Made by a program: the position numbers and the translations under genes | Source: Gemmobacter sp964439015 | GTDB taxonomy: Bacteria; Pseudomonadota; Alphaproteobacteria; Rhodobacterales; Rhodobacteraceae | NCBI GenBank assembly: GCA_964439015.1 | Contig: CAYTMV010000036.1 | Span: forward strand, 1 to 22,212 | Reading direction: 5' to 3' | DNA length: 22,212 nucleotides | Part shown: positions 7,226-14,896 of the stretch, one piece after another | How positions within the stretch are numbered: position 1 is the stretch's first letter | Layout of the letters: every line of letters starts with the position of its first letter | The notes under the pieces: model-generated | Databases searched by the model: none | What the model saw: the letters and a program-made list of their open reading frames with translations, nothing else | What the model was told of the DNA's origin: nothing

Positions 7226-8065
7226 ATGATAAAACTGGTTCCCAGATTTCTGCGGCGTCCGGCCGTTTTTCTGTTGCGGCTGTCTGAGCGGACCAGCCGC
7301 GCCAATCTGGGCATGTCGGCCGCTGCGGTGGCGTTTTTCGGCTTTTTGGCGGTGTTTCCCGGCTTGGCGGCGATCGTGACGATCTGGGGCTATGCCGCCG
7401 ATCCGGTCGTGATCCAGCAGGAATTGCAGCTTTGGGCGGATGTGCTGCCTGAACAGGCCTATGATCTTCTGTCCACACAGGTTGAATCGCTTCTGTCGGC
7501 GGGCCGCAGCGCGCTGGGCTGGGCCAGCGTTTTGTCCACGGCATTGGCGCTGTGGTCGGTGCGCTCGGGCGTGGCGGCGTTGATTTCCGGCATCAATGGT
7601 GTCCATCACTGGCCCGAGCGGCATGGGCTGCGGCATCTGGTGGTGGCGCTGGTGCTGACGCTGGCGTTGGTGACGCTGGCATTGGCGGCGCTGCTGGCTG
7701 CGGTCGTTGTGCCGATCGTCTTGAAACATGTGCCACTTGGCACCACCGAAACCGTGGTGCTCGAGGGCGCCAATACCATGCTGGCGCTGGGCTTGGTCAC
7801 GCTGGGCGTTGGTCTTGCCTATCGCTATGGGCCCAACTGGCCCAAGGGGCACCGGGTGCGGCTGTTGACGCCGGGCCTTGCGGTGGCGCTGACGCTTTGG
7901 GCCCTGGTTTCACGGGGGTTCGTGATTTATCTGGCCAATTTCAACAGCTACAACCAGATCTACGGCTCCATCGGGGCCGTCGCCGTGCTGTTGATCTGGC
8001 TGTATCTGTCCTCTTATGCGCTGCTGCTGGGCGCGGCGGTGGATGCAGAACTGGGGCGCAGCTGA
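7226..8065 (+). CDS. YihY/BrkB-family inner-membrane protein
   Basis: The 279-residue product matches the YihY/virulence factor BrkB family (PF03631). It opens with a short basic helix, then the first membrane segment (AAAVAFFGFLAVFPGLAAIVTIWGY), LWADVLPEQAYDLLSTQV, and ALWSVRSGVAALISGIN. Further segments follow at about 125-160, 175-192, 205-228 and 240-265, including the conserved RYGP and NFNSYNQIYGSIGAVAVLLIWLYLSS motifs and a final LGAAVDAEL. About six membrane spans are expected. The biochemical role of the family is unsettled; it was once misannotated as RNase BN. ATG 7226 was preferred to a GTG at 7202, which lies inside the upstream terminator. No Shine-Dalgarno sequence precedes 7226, so initiation may be leaderless or start downstream, for instance at the ATG near 7313. 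The gene is convergent with tamB, with a 6-base gap. Confidence 0.85.
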   Translation: MIKLVPRFLRRPAVFLLRLSERTSRANLGMSAAAVAFFGFLAVFPGLAAIVTIWGYAADPVVIQQELQLWADVLPEQAYDLLSTQVESLLSAGRSALGWASVLSTALALWSVRSGVAALISGINGVHHWPERHGLRHLVVALVLTLALVTLALAALLAAVVVPIVLKHVPLGTTETVVLEGANTMLALGLVTLGVGLAYRYGPNWPKGHRVRLLTPGLAVALTLWALVSRGFVIYLANFNSYNQIYGSIGAVAVLLIWLYLSSYALLLGAAVDAELGRS

Positions 8066-8071
8066 GCGCCC

Positions 8072-11000
8072 TCAGTAATCCTTCTCGAAAAAGATCCCCA
8101 AGCCGGTCTGACCGTCTGACCCGGTCGACCCGCGCAGGGTGATGCTGTCGGTCAGATCGAGGTTCAGGTCTATCTCCGATGTCCCATCATCGCCCACGGT
8201 CACCTCAGTATAAAGGTTGCGGGACAGGTATTTGCCCGCCGTGACCGAGGTGCCGCCGCTCTCGCCGGTCTCCACGTCCAGATCGTCGAGACCCACGCCC
8301 TTGCGCAGCTTGGAAATGATCCCCTCGCCGCCGCGACCTGCCAGCGTTGCGACGGCCGAGGCCAGTTGCGCCGCCTGAAACGCCGACAGCTGTGTCAGAT
8401 CACGACCGAACAGAAGCTGTGCCAGCACCTCTTCCTGCGGCAGTTGGGGGCTGGACTCGAAAGTGACCTGGGGCTGGTTGGCCGGGCCGGCAATCCGCAC
8501 GGACGCAGTCACCGTGTCGGTCCGGGTCGAGGCCAGGATATCCAGGTCCGGCATCAGATCGCCCTCCATCGTCAGGTCTGCCTGAGTCAGGGTCAGGCGT
8601 TTGCCCAGGATGTCCAAGCGGCCCCGAATCAGCTGCAAGGCTCCTGAGGGTTGGAGGTTGGTCGTGGTTCCGCCAACGCGGAAACTGCCCCCAATTTCTG
8701 CGTCGAGGCCCCGGCCGCGCAGGAACAGACGGTTGGGCGCATCAATCTGCACGTCCAGCCGGAAAGGCCGCGCGCTTGCGCCCGACGGGGTGCTGCCCGC
8801 TCCATCGGCATTGGCACGCTGCCGGGTGGCCCGCACTTCGGCGCTGTCGCCAACATGGGCCAGCGGCTCCAGCACATCCGCCCCTCCCAGGCCGGTTGAG
8901 GGCACCCGCAAATTCGCCTCCAGAATGTTTATCCGCCCGCCGATCACTGCGCCGCCGGTCAGCGGGCCGTTCACGGTCAGCCCACCATTCAGTCGCGCTT
9001 CGAACAGGCGTGCATCGCGGATGGTCAGGTTGCCCAGATCGGCCCGCAGATCAGCGTCAAACGGCGCGGAAAGACCGAGGCTGCCCGTCACCGCCACCGC
9101 CCCGCCCGAGGAAAGGTTGGCGCGCCCGTCGATGCTGGCCCTCCCGCCCGACAGGCGCGCATTGGCGCCGATGTCTTCCAGCGTGAAGGGCAGCTCGGTC
9201 GCGGCAAATCGGCCATCGGACAAGGCCACGTTACCAGACAGGCTTTGGACGGCCAGAGGGCCGTTCAACGTCAGGTCAAACCGCAAACCGCCCGCCACGC
9301 GTCGCGGACTGATGAAGGCATTGGCCAACGCGGCTTGCGACGTTCCGCGGATCTGAAGACCTTCGGCGCGGGCCAGATCGCCCGACAACCGACCCGCCGC
9401 CGTCAGGTCAATCCCGCCCGGCCCGCGCATCGAAACGTCAAGACCATAGCCGCCAGCCTGCTGACGCAAGCGCCCCTCGACCGTCAGCGGGCCCGGAAAT
9501 TCGGGAACGACAAGGGCCATGTTCGCCAGCCGCGCCGCCAGTTGCAGATCGGCGGCACCGTTCACCACCGCGCCCGCGGTTTCGGCTGAGAGTTGCGGGT
9601 TGGTAATGGTGGCGCGTTCGATGCGGATCGCATTGCCATCCAGCCGCAAGGCCACCTCAAGGGCAGATGTGCCGGCCAGCACCCGGTCGGTCTCTGGCTG
9701 GCCGATGCCCAGATTGCGGCCGGTGCCCTGCAAGGTGACGCGGCCGTTTTCGGGTGTGCCTGAGAAACTTGCCTGGCCCGTCAGACCGCCGCGATAGCGC
9801 GGCCCCAGCGCAGAGAGATCGGAAAAGGCCAGATCTGCGGTGATATCGCTGCCACGGCTGGAGAGTTTACCCTTGGCGCTGGCGCTGAGGCTTGCGGCCT
9901 TGACGTCCAGAAGGCGCAAGTTGGTCCCGGTTTCATCCCGCCGCACCGAGAAGGCGATGGCCGAGGCACCGGACAGCAGCCGGTCGGCCTCGGGGATGCC
10001 CATGCGCAGGCCGGTGCCTGTCAGATCGCCATTCAGGTCAAACTGCCCCGACAGTGCCGCGGCACTGCCATTGATCCGCGCGGTGACCGCGCCGCCCAGC
10101 TGACGCCCGGCAAGTCCGCTTGCGCGGCTGAGATCGGCGATGCGGGCGGATAGATCGGTGGTGATGGTAAGGCCGGTGGACAGGCCTTGCACCTCGGCCG
10201 AGCCTTCCAGCGCGATCCCGTCGCCCGAAACTTCCAGCCGCGGCAGGGACAGGGCATCTGCCTGATCGTGCCATTGGAAATCCGCGCTTCCCGCCAGGGC
10301 AGGACCAAGGGCTTGCGCCAAGGCCGGATCGGCGGGCAAGATGCCCTGCGCGGCAAAGCGCAGGCTGCCATCGACCGCGGCCCGGCTTGCGCCGCCTTGC
10401 TGCCGGCGGATGCTGCCTTGCCCCTCAAGTGCCACTTGCGCCAGATCGAAGCCTTCGCGCGACAGACCGCGCAGATCGCCGGTCAGGTTCCATCTGTCGC
10501 CCTGGGCTGCGTCGAATTTCAACGCCAGATCGCCACCCAGGACCCGTGTCTCCGGCCCGGTCAGCGGCAACAGCACCGGCTGGCCATCCAGGCCAAGACT
10601 CAGCGCCAGATCAAAGGCTTGCGGCAAGCCGTCCGCAGCCAGTTGCAGCTTGCCCGCAACCGACAGCGCACGGGTGTCGAGGCTGAGGTCGTCCAGCCGC
10701 AGGGCCCCCAGCGCGTCGCGGCTGCCCAGAGCTTTCAGCTGAATGTCATTGCCGAAGAACGCAGCATATTGGGGCAGGAACAGGGGTGCCAGATCGCCGC
10801 CCAGATCGGCGGAAAAGCCGGTGCCGCCGCCTTCGGTCGCACGCACCGCCACATTGCCGGTCAGGCGCGGCGTGCCGTCGCTGGCCAAGGTCAGATCGGC
10901 CGTAAAATCCTCCAGCGGGCCTTCGCCCTTGACGGTCAGGGCAACGGCCGGCGCGCCGGGCAGTCCGGCCAGGGTGGCAACGATGCCGCCCGCCGCTTCC

Positions 11001-11605
11001 TCGGCGGTCAGGTTCAGCCGCAGGATGCGGTCCATATTGGTAAAACCCGCTTCCAGCGCAACCTTGCCGTCCGGGCCGTCATCGAGGCGCTCCAGTTGCA
11101 GTTGGGCCGTTGCGCTGCCGCCCGAAAGGCGCAGGCTGGCCTGCGCGGTGCCGATCACCGGCTGGCCCAGCACTGTCTCGCCCAGCACGATCCGCGCCGC
11201 GCCCAGATCGCCGATGTTGATCGAGACGGGCAGATCGGGCAGGCGGAAAGGCGCTGCCTCGGGGGTGGGCAGCCCGCCGGTCTCTTCGGCTTGTGGCAAC
11301 CGCTCCAGCACGATTTCCGCGGCGGTCAGATGCGCCACCTCGACCCGGCCTTGCAGCAGGGCGGCGCGGTTCCAGTCCAGCTTGACGTCCGACAGCGCCA
11401 GCCAGATGCCTTGATCGTCGGCAATGGTCAGGCGTTCGATCCGGGCCTGGCTGCTGAGGGCGCCCTGAAACCCGTCGATCACCACCTGCCGCCCGGCGCC
11501 GGACAGGTTTTCCTCAAGCCAGTTGGTCAGCCAGCCCTTGTCATCCTCTTGCGCCAGAACGGGCAGCGGCAGCAGGGTCAGGGCGCAGATCAGGATATGT
11601 TTCAT
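8072..11605 (-). CDS. tamB: Translocation and assembly module protein TamB
   Basis: The 1177-residue product is a TamB/DUF490 protein of the AsmA-like bridge superfamily. An N-terminal signal/anchor (MKHILICALTLLPLPVLAQ) is followed by the typical opening WLTNWLEENLSGAGRQVVIDGFQG. About 900 residues of repetitive beta-strand follow, rich in Gly/Ala/Leu. The conserved C-terminal domain (PF04357) runs from about residue 850 to the end and includes LFLRGRGLDAEIGG, ADLTMEGDLMPDLDILAST, PQEEVLAQLLFGRDLTQLS and the terminal FFEKDY. TamB spans the periplasm and works with the outer-membrane protein TamA; current models also give it a role in phospholipid transport to the outer membrane. Its ATG shares one base with the tamA stop (TGATG), so translation is probably coupled. 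The gene ends 6 bases from yihY with no terminator visible between. Confidence 0.94.
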   Translation of the reverse strand: MKHILICALTLLPLPVLAQEDDKGWLTNWLEENLSGAGRQVVIDGFQGALSSQARIERLTIADDQGIWLALSDVKLDWNRAALLQGRVEVAHLTAAEIVLERLPQAEETGGLPTPEAAPFRLPDLPVSINIGDLGAARIVLGETVLGQPVIGTAQASLRLSGGSATAQLQLERLDDGPDGKVALEAGFTNMDRILRLNLTAEEAAGGIVATLAGLPGAPAVALTVKGEGPLEDFTADLTLASDGTPRLTGNVAVRATEGGGTGFSADLGGDLAPLFLPQYAAFFGNDIQLKALGSRDALGALRLDDLSLDTRALSVAGKLQLAADGLPQAFDLALSLGLDGQPVLLPLTGPETRVLGGDLALKFDAAQGDRWNLTGDLRGLSREGFDLAQVALEGQGSIRRQQGGASRAAVDGSLRFAAQGILPADPALAQALGPALAGSADFQWHDQADALSLPRLEVSGDGIALEGSAEVQGLSTGLTITTDLSARIADLSRASGLAGRQLGGAVTARINGSAAALSGQFDLNGDLTGTGLRMGIPEADRLLSGASAIAFSVRRDETGTNLRLLDVKAASLSASAKGKLSSRGSDITADLAFSDLSALGPRYRGGLTGQASFSGTPENGRVTLQGTGRNLGIGQPETDRVLAGTSALEVALRLDGNAIRIERATITNPQLSAETAGAVVNGAADLQLAARLANMALVVPEFPGPLTVEGRLRQQAGGYGLDVSMRGPGGIDLTAAGRLSGDLARAEGLQIRGTSQAALANAFISPRRVAGGLRFDLTLNGPLAVQSLSGNVALSDGRFAATELPFTLEDIGANARLSGGRASIDGRANLSSGGAVAVTGSLGLSAPFDADLRADLGNLTIRDARLFEARLNGGLTVNGPLTGGAVIGGRINILEANLRVPSTGLGGADVLEPLAHVGDSAEVRATRQRANADGAGSTPSGASARPFRLDVQIDAPNRLFLRGRGLDAEIGGSFRVGGTTTNLQPSGALQLIRGRLDILGKRLTLTQADLTMEGDLMPDLDILASTRTDTVTASVRIAGPANQPQVTFESSPQLPQEEVLAQLLFGRDLTQLSAFQAAQLASAVATLAGRGGEGIISKLRKGVGLDDLDVETGESGGTSVTAGKYLSRNLYTEVTVGDDGTSEIDLNLDLTDSITLRGSTGSDGQTGLGIFFEKDY

Positions 11606-13428
11606 CAGAAGGCCTGCCCGATACCGATGTAGAATTGCACACCATCGCCGGTATTCCCGCCGACCGGTGCTGCCACATCCAGCCGGATGGGGCCAAAGCC
11701 CGTGTGATAGCGCAGGCCCAGACCCGCGCCGGCGTGCCAGTCGCCACCGTCGAAAAAGTCCTGCGGATCGACCCGCCCGATATCGGCAAAGCCCACAACG
11801 CCGATGGTCGAGGTGGCTTTCACACGGATTTCTGCCGAGGCTGCCAGAAACGCCTGTCCGCCGATCTGGAAATCGGTCACGCCGCGGCGGATCGGCACGC
11901 CCAGCGACTGATAGGGCTGACCGCGCACCGTGCCGCCACCGCCCGAATAGAACAGGTCGCCGCGCGGGGTCGCCAGCAGGCTCGTCCCCATGACCGAGCC
12001 CACCTGACCGCGCAGCGCCAGCGTCACCGGGCGCGCCTCGCCGTAGGTGCGGTAGGCGCGGGCGTCCAGAACCATCCTGACTCCCGAGCCCGTGGTGCCA
12101 AAACCTTGAAACGGCTTGACCTCGCCCTGAAGGTAAAGCCCTTCGGTCGCATCCAGCTTGTCATTGCGGCTGTCCCAGACCGCACCCACCGGCAACGAAA
12201 GCTGGCGATAGGTGAAGGCGCCGGCATCATCGCGCCCGTCGGTGTAATCGTAAGCGATACCCAAGGTGCCGGTCAGCCGCTCGTTGAACCAATGGCTGAG
12301 GTTCAGGCCGAAGGTTGCCATGTCGGCCGTGTAATCCTCTTCGTTCAGGCGGGCGACGGATGCCTTCACGCCAGCTGTCGTATCGGGCGTGAAGGTGGCC
12401 GGCCGGTCCAGCGTCACCCCGAGGATATAGTCGGTGCCGCCGGTTTGCGTGCCGATGTTGTTCACCTTGCCGGTCAGTTCCAGCCGCTCGGCCCCGCCCA
12501 GCAGGTTGCGGTGCAACCAGCTGCCGGTCAGATTCAGCCCTTCGAAACTGGCGATCTCTGCCCCGAAGGAATAGCGGCGGGGTTTTTCCTCGACCAGCGT
12601 GGCGGTGATTGGCAGCAGGTCAGGGGGCTGGATCGTCTCGCTTTCCGTCAGCGCCACCGAGCGGAAGACCCCGGTGCGGCGCAGGCGCTCGGCGCTGCGT
12701 TCCAGATCGTCGGGACTGAACACCTCGCCTTCCGGCAGGCCGGCGATCTTGTGGATGCGACCCTCGCGCATCCGTTCGTGCCCCACGACGGTCAACGGCC
12801 CAAAGCGCAGCCGCGGCCCTGGATTAAGCGCCACGCGGGCGGCGAGGGTCTTGGCGCGGTGATCGGCCGTGAAGCTGCGGCTGGCGACATCTGCCTTGGC
12901 GTGACCCTCGTCCCGCCAGCCGGCGATCCCCGCCTGAACCGCCGCCGTCACCTGCCCGCTTTCGGCCGGCGCGCCGGGACGAAACCCTTCGGGCAGCTCG
13001 GTCTGGCGGGTCAGCGGCGCGACTTCGGTCTGCGAAAAGCGAAAGCGGGGGCCGGGGTCCACCGTCACCTGCAGGGTGTCGATCTGGGCCGGAGCATCCA
13101 GCGGCGCGATCGAGGCCGCCTCGCGCCCGTCCACCAGCACATGCACCACCGGGCCATAATGACCGCGGGCATAGAGGGCTGCGATCAGGGCGGCATATTC
13201 GCTGCGGGCGGCGGCCAGCAGTTCGTCCGTCTCCAGCGTGCCCTCGGCGCGGGTGGTGATGACCGGCGAGGCTGCGCGCAGGGCGCGGACAAAATCGCGG
13301 TCCTCGGCCTTGGGGCCGATTACGTCAAAGCGGATCTCGACCTCGGCCTCGGCGCCAGCGGTGTTTGCGGTCAGCGCCAAAACGCCCGCCGCAATGATCC
13401 GGGCCATCTGCCTGACACGTCCACTCAT
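11605..13428 (-). CDS. tamA: Outer-membrane assembly factor TamA (BamA/Omp85 superfamily)
   Basis: The product is 607 residues from the chosen ATG at 13428. A GGGGGA ribosome site lies upstream, and the protein starts with a good signal peptide (MSGRVRQMARIIAAGVLALTANTAGA). A longer in-frame reading to 13470 adds 14 residues in front of the signal and is unlikely. Residues about 30-270 contain POTRA-like repeats, for example GPRLRFGPLTVVGHERM and the following GEVFSPDDLERSAERLRRTGVFRSVAL. The rest is a 16-stranded barrel as in BamA/TamA, including GAEIASFEGLNLTGSWLHRNLLGGAERLEL, GGGTVRGQPYQSLG (VRGY-like) and terminal GPIRLDVAAPVG with a final Phe. With TamB it assists outer-membrane protein insertion and envelope homeostasis. 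The two form an overlapping operon. Confidence 0.93.
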   Translation of the reverse strand: MSGRVRQMARIIAAGVLALTANTAGAEAEVEIRFDVIGPKAEDRDFVRALRAASPVITTRAEGTLETDELLAAARSEYAALIAALYARGHYGPVVHVLVDGREAASIAPLDAPAQIDTLQVTVDPGPRFRFSQTEVAPLTRQTELPEGFRPGAPAESGQVTAAVQAGIAGWRDEGHAKADVASRSFTADHRAKTLAARVALNPGPRLRFGPLTVVGHERMREGRIHKIAGLPEGEVFSPDDLERSAERLRRTGVFRSVALTESETIQPPDLLPITATLVEEKPRRYSFGAEIASFEGLNLTGSWLHRNLLGGAERLELTGKVNNIGTQTGGTDYILGVTLDRPATFTPDTTAGVKASVARLNEEDYTADMATFGLNLSHWFNERLTGTLGIAYDYTDGRDDAGAFTYRQLSLPVGAVWDSRNDKLDATEGLYLQGEVKPFQGFGTTGSGVRMVLDARAYRTYGEARPVTLALRGQVGSVMGTSLLATPRGDLFYSGGGGTVRGQPYQSLGVPIRRGVTDFQIGGQAFLAASAEIRVKATSTIGVVGFADIGRVDPQDFFDGGDWHAGAGLGLRYHTGFGPIRLDVAAPVGGNTGDGVQFYIGIGQAF

Positions 13429-13519
13429 CCGCCATCCCCCCTCAGCCCAGCCTTGCCAGTATCGCAGCACCGCTCAACCGCGACAATCCGCCCGGTGCTT
13501 CAACCGGCGATTTTTGTCT

Positions 13520-13547
13520 TTGTTCACGGGCATGTCAGAGCTAGCAT
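13520..13547 (+). promoter_or_regulatory. Weak candidate promoter for the di-haem peroxidase gene
   Basis: TTGTTC (13520-13525) and TAGCAT (13542-13547) are 16 bases apart in the 136-base region between divergent tamA and the peroxidase gene. The predicted start near 13554 would leave a leader of only about 11 bases that barely includes the GGAGGG ribosome site at 13555-13560, so the true start may be slightly different. Confidence 0.25.
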
Positions 13548-13564
13548 AGGCGGTGGAGGGCGCC

Positions 13565-14896
13565 ATGACACGCAACATCTTGTTTCCATTGCTGATTGCC
13601 TGGCCGCTGTCCACTGCGGCCCAGACCTTGCCGCTGCCCGATCCTGTCACGGATGCCGATTTTCCGCCGCTGAACATGGACGAGGTGCGGCTGGGCCGGT
13701 TGCTGTTCTGGGATCCGATCCTGTCGGGCTCGCGCGAGGTGTCCTGCGGCACATGCCATCATCCCCGCTTTGGCACCTCGGACGGGCTGTCTCTGGGCTT
13801 GGGCGACGGGGCGCGGGGGCTGGGAGATGACCGGCGCGTGGTGCCGGAAAACCTGCCCGAGCAGCGCATCCCCCGCAACTCGCCCGCGTTGTTCAATCTG
13901 GCCGCGCATGAGTTCACCGCGCTGTTCCATGATGGCCGGGCCGAGGTTGACCCCACGCGCCCCTCTGGCTTCCGCACCCCGCTGGAGGATCAGATGGTGG
14001 TGGGCTTCACCTCGCTGCTGTCGGCGCAGAACATGTTTCCGGTGCTGTCCAACGATGAAATGGCAGGTCATTACGAAGAAAACGAGATTTCCGTTGCGGT
14101 GCGGCAGGGGTTGATCACCGGGCCGGGCGGGGCATGGGACCGGATCGCGCAGCGGGTGGCGGCGATCCCGGATTACGCGGAAGCCTTTGCTGCCCTGGAC
14201 CAAGGCATCGGCCGCGCCCGCCCTCTGGCCTTCACCGATATTTCCAACGCCATCGCCGCTTTCGTGGCGTTTGAGTGGCGTTCGGATTCTGCGCCCTTCG
14301 ATGCCGTGCTGCGTGGCGAGACGGTGTTGGAAGGCGAGGCCGCAGCAGGTGCCGCGCTGTTCTACGGCACGGTCGGGTGCAGCACCTGCCATTCTGGCAA
14401 GTTTCTGACAGATCAAAAGTTTCATGCGATGGCAGAGCCGCAGATCGGCCCCGGCAAGGCGGAACGGTTTGAGCGGCATTCGCGTGATATCGGCCGGATG
14501 CGGGTGACGAACGATCCTGCGGATGCCTATGCCTTTCGCACGCCATCCTTGCGCAACGTCACGTTGACGGCGCCCTATGGGCATGCGGGCGCCCATCGCG
14601 ATCTGGAAGCCTTTCTCGCCTATCACGCCGACCCGGTGGCAGGGCTGGCGGCCTATGATCCGGCGCAGGCGGTGCTGCCGGACCTGCCCGGCACCAAGCC
14701 CGATTTTGCGGTGTTGGAGAATGCAGACGAGCGTGCGGCGATCGCTGCGGCGGTCAAGGTGCCGCCGGTCATTCTGACTGCGCAGGATCGGGCGGCTTTG
14801 ATCGCCTTTCTGAAAACGCTGGAAGACCCGGTGGCCATTTCCGGGCGGCTGGGCATCCCCGAGGCGGTGCCCTCAGGCCTGCCGGTGGATCGCTGA
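13565..14896 (+). CDS. Periplasmic di-haem c-type peroxidase (bCcP/MauG superfamily)
   Basis: The 443-residue product has a signal peptide (MTRNILFPLLIAWPLSTAAQ) and two haem-attachment motifs, CGTCH at 61-65 and CSTCH at 272-276. These are the two domains of the bacterial cytochrome c peroxidase/MauG superfamily. Other landmarks are LGRLLFWDPILSG before the first haem, RNSPALFNLA, FHDGRA (121-126), the PLEDQ motif (139-143), and RTPSLRNVTLTAPYGHAG (325-342), which corresponds to the PTLRN-TAPYxHDG block. Members reduce hydrogen peroxide with electrons from cytochrome c or oxidise a partner protein, as MauG and MbnH do. It is about 100 residues longer than classical bCcP, with an extension between the haem-binding and C-terminal helices (about 350-405). 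The ATG at 13565 is preceded by GGAGGG; a GTG at 13553 is less likely. Which subclass it belongs to cannot be settled from motifs alone. Confidence 0.9.
   Translation: MTRNILFPLLIAWPLSTAAQTLPLPDPVTDADFPPLNMDEVRLGRLLFWDPILSGSREVSCGTCHHPRFGTSDGLSLGLGDGARGLGDDRRVVPENLPEQRIPRNSPALFNLAAHEFTALFHDGRAEVDPTRPSGFRTPLEDQMVVGFTSLLSAQNMFPVLSNDEMAGHYEENEISVAVRQGLITGPGGAWDRIAQRVAAIPDYAEAFAALDQGIGRARPLAFTDISNAIAAFVAFEWRSDSAPFDAVLRGETVLEGEAAAGAALFYGTVGCSTCHSGKFLTDQKFHAMAEPQIGPGKAERFERHSRDIGRMRVTNDPADAYAFRTPSLRNVTLTAPYGHAGAHRDLEAFLAYHADPVAGLAAYDPAQAVLPDLPGTKPDFAVLENADERAAIAAAVKVPPVILTAQDRAALIAFLKTLEDPVAISGRLGIPEAVPSGLPVDR

Noticed and set aside
10187..11632. 481-codon open frame on the plus strand opposite tamB
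   Set aside because: It is antisense to a well-recognised TamB gene, has low-complexity Gln/Arg/Ala composition, and arises from the G/C third-position bias.
11635..13830. 731-codon open frame on the plus strand opposite tamA and into the peroxidase gene
   Set aside because: It overlaps TamA entirely and the peroxidase start, has no domain-like pattern, and is a shadow frame.
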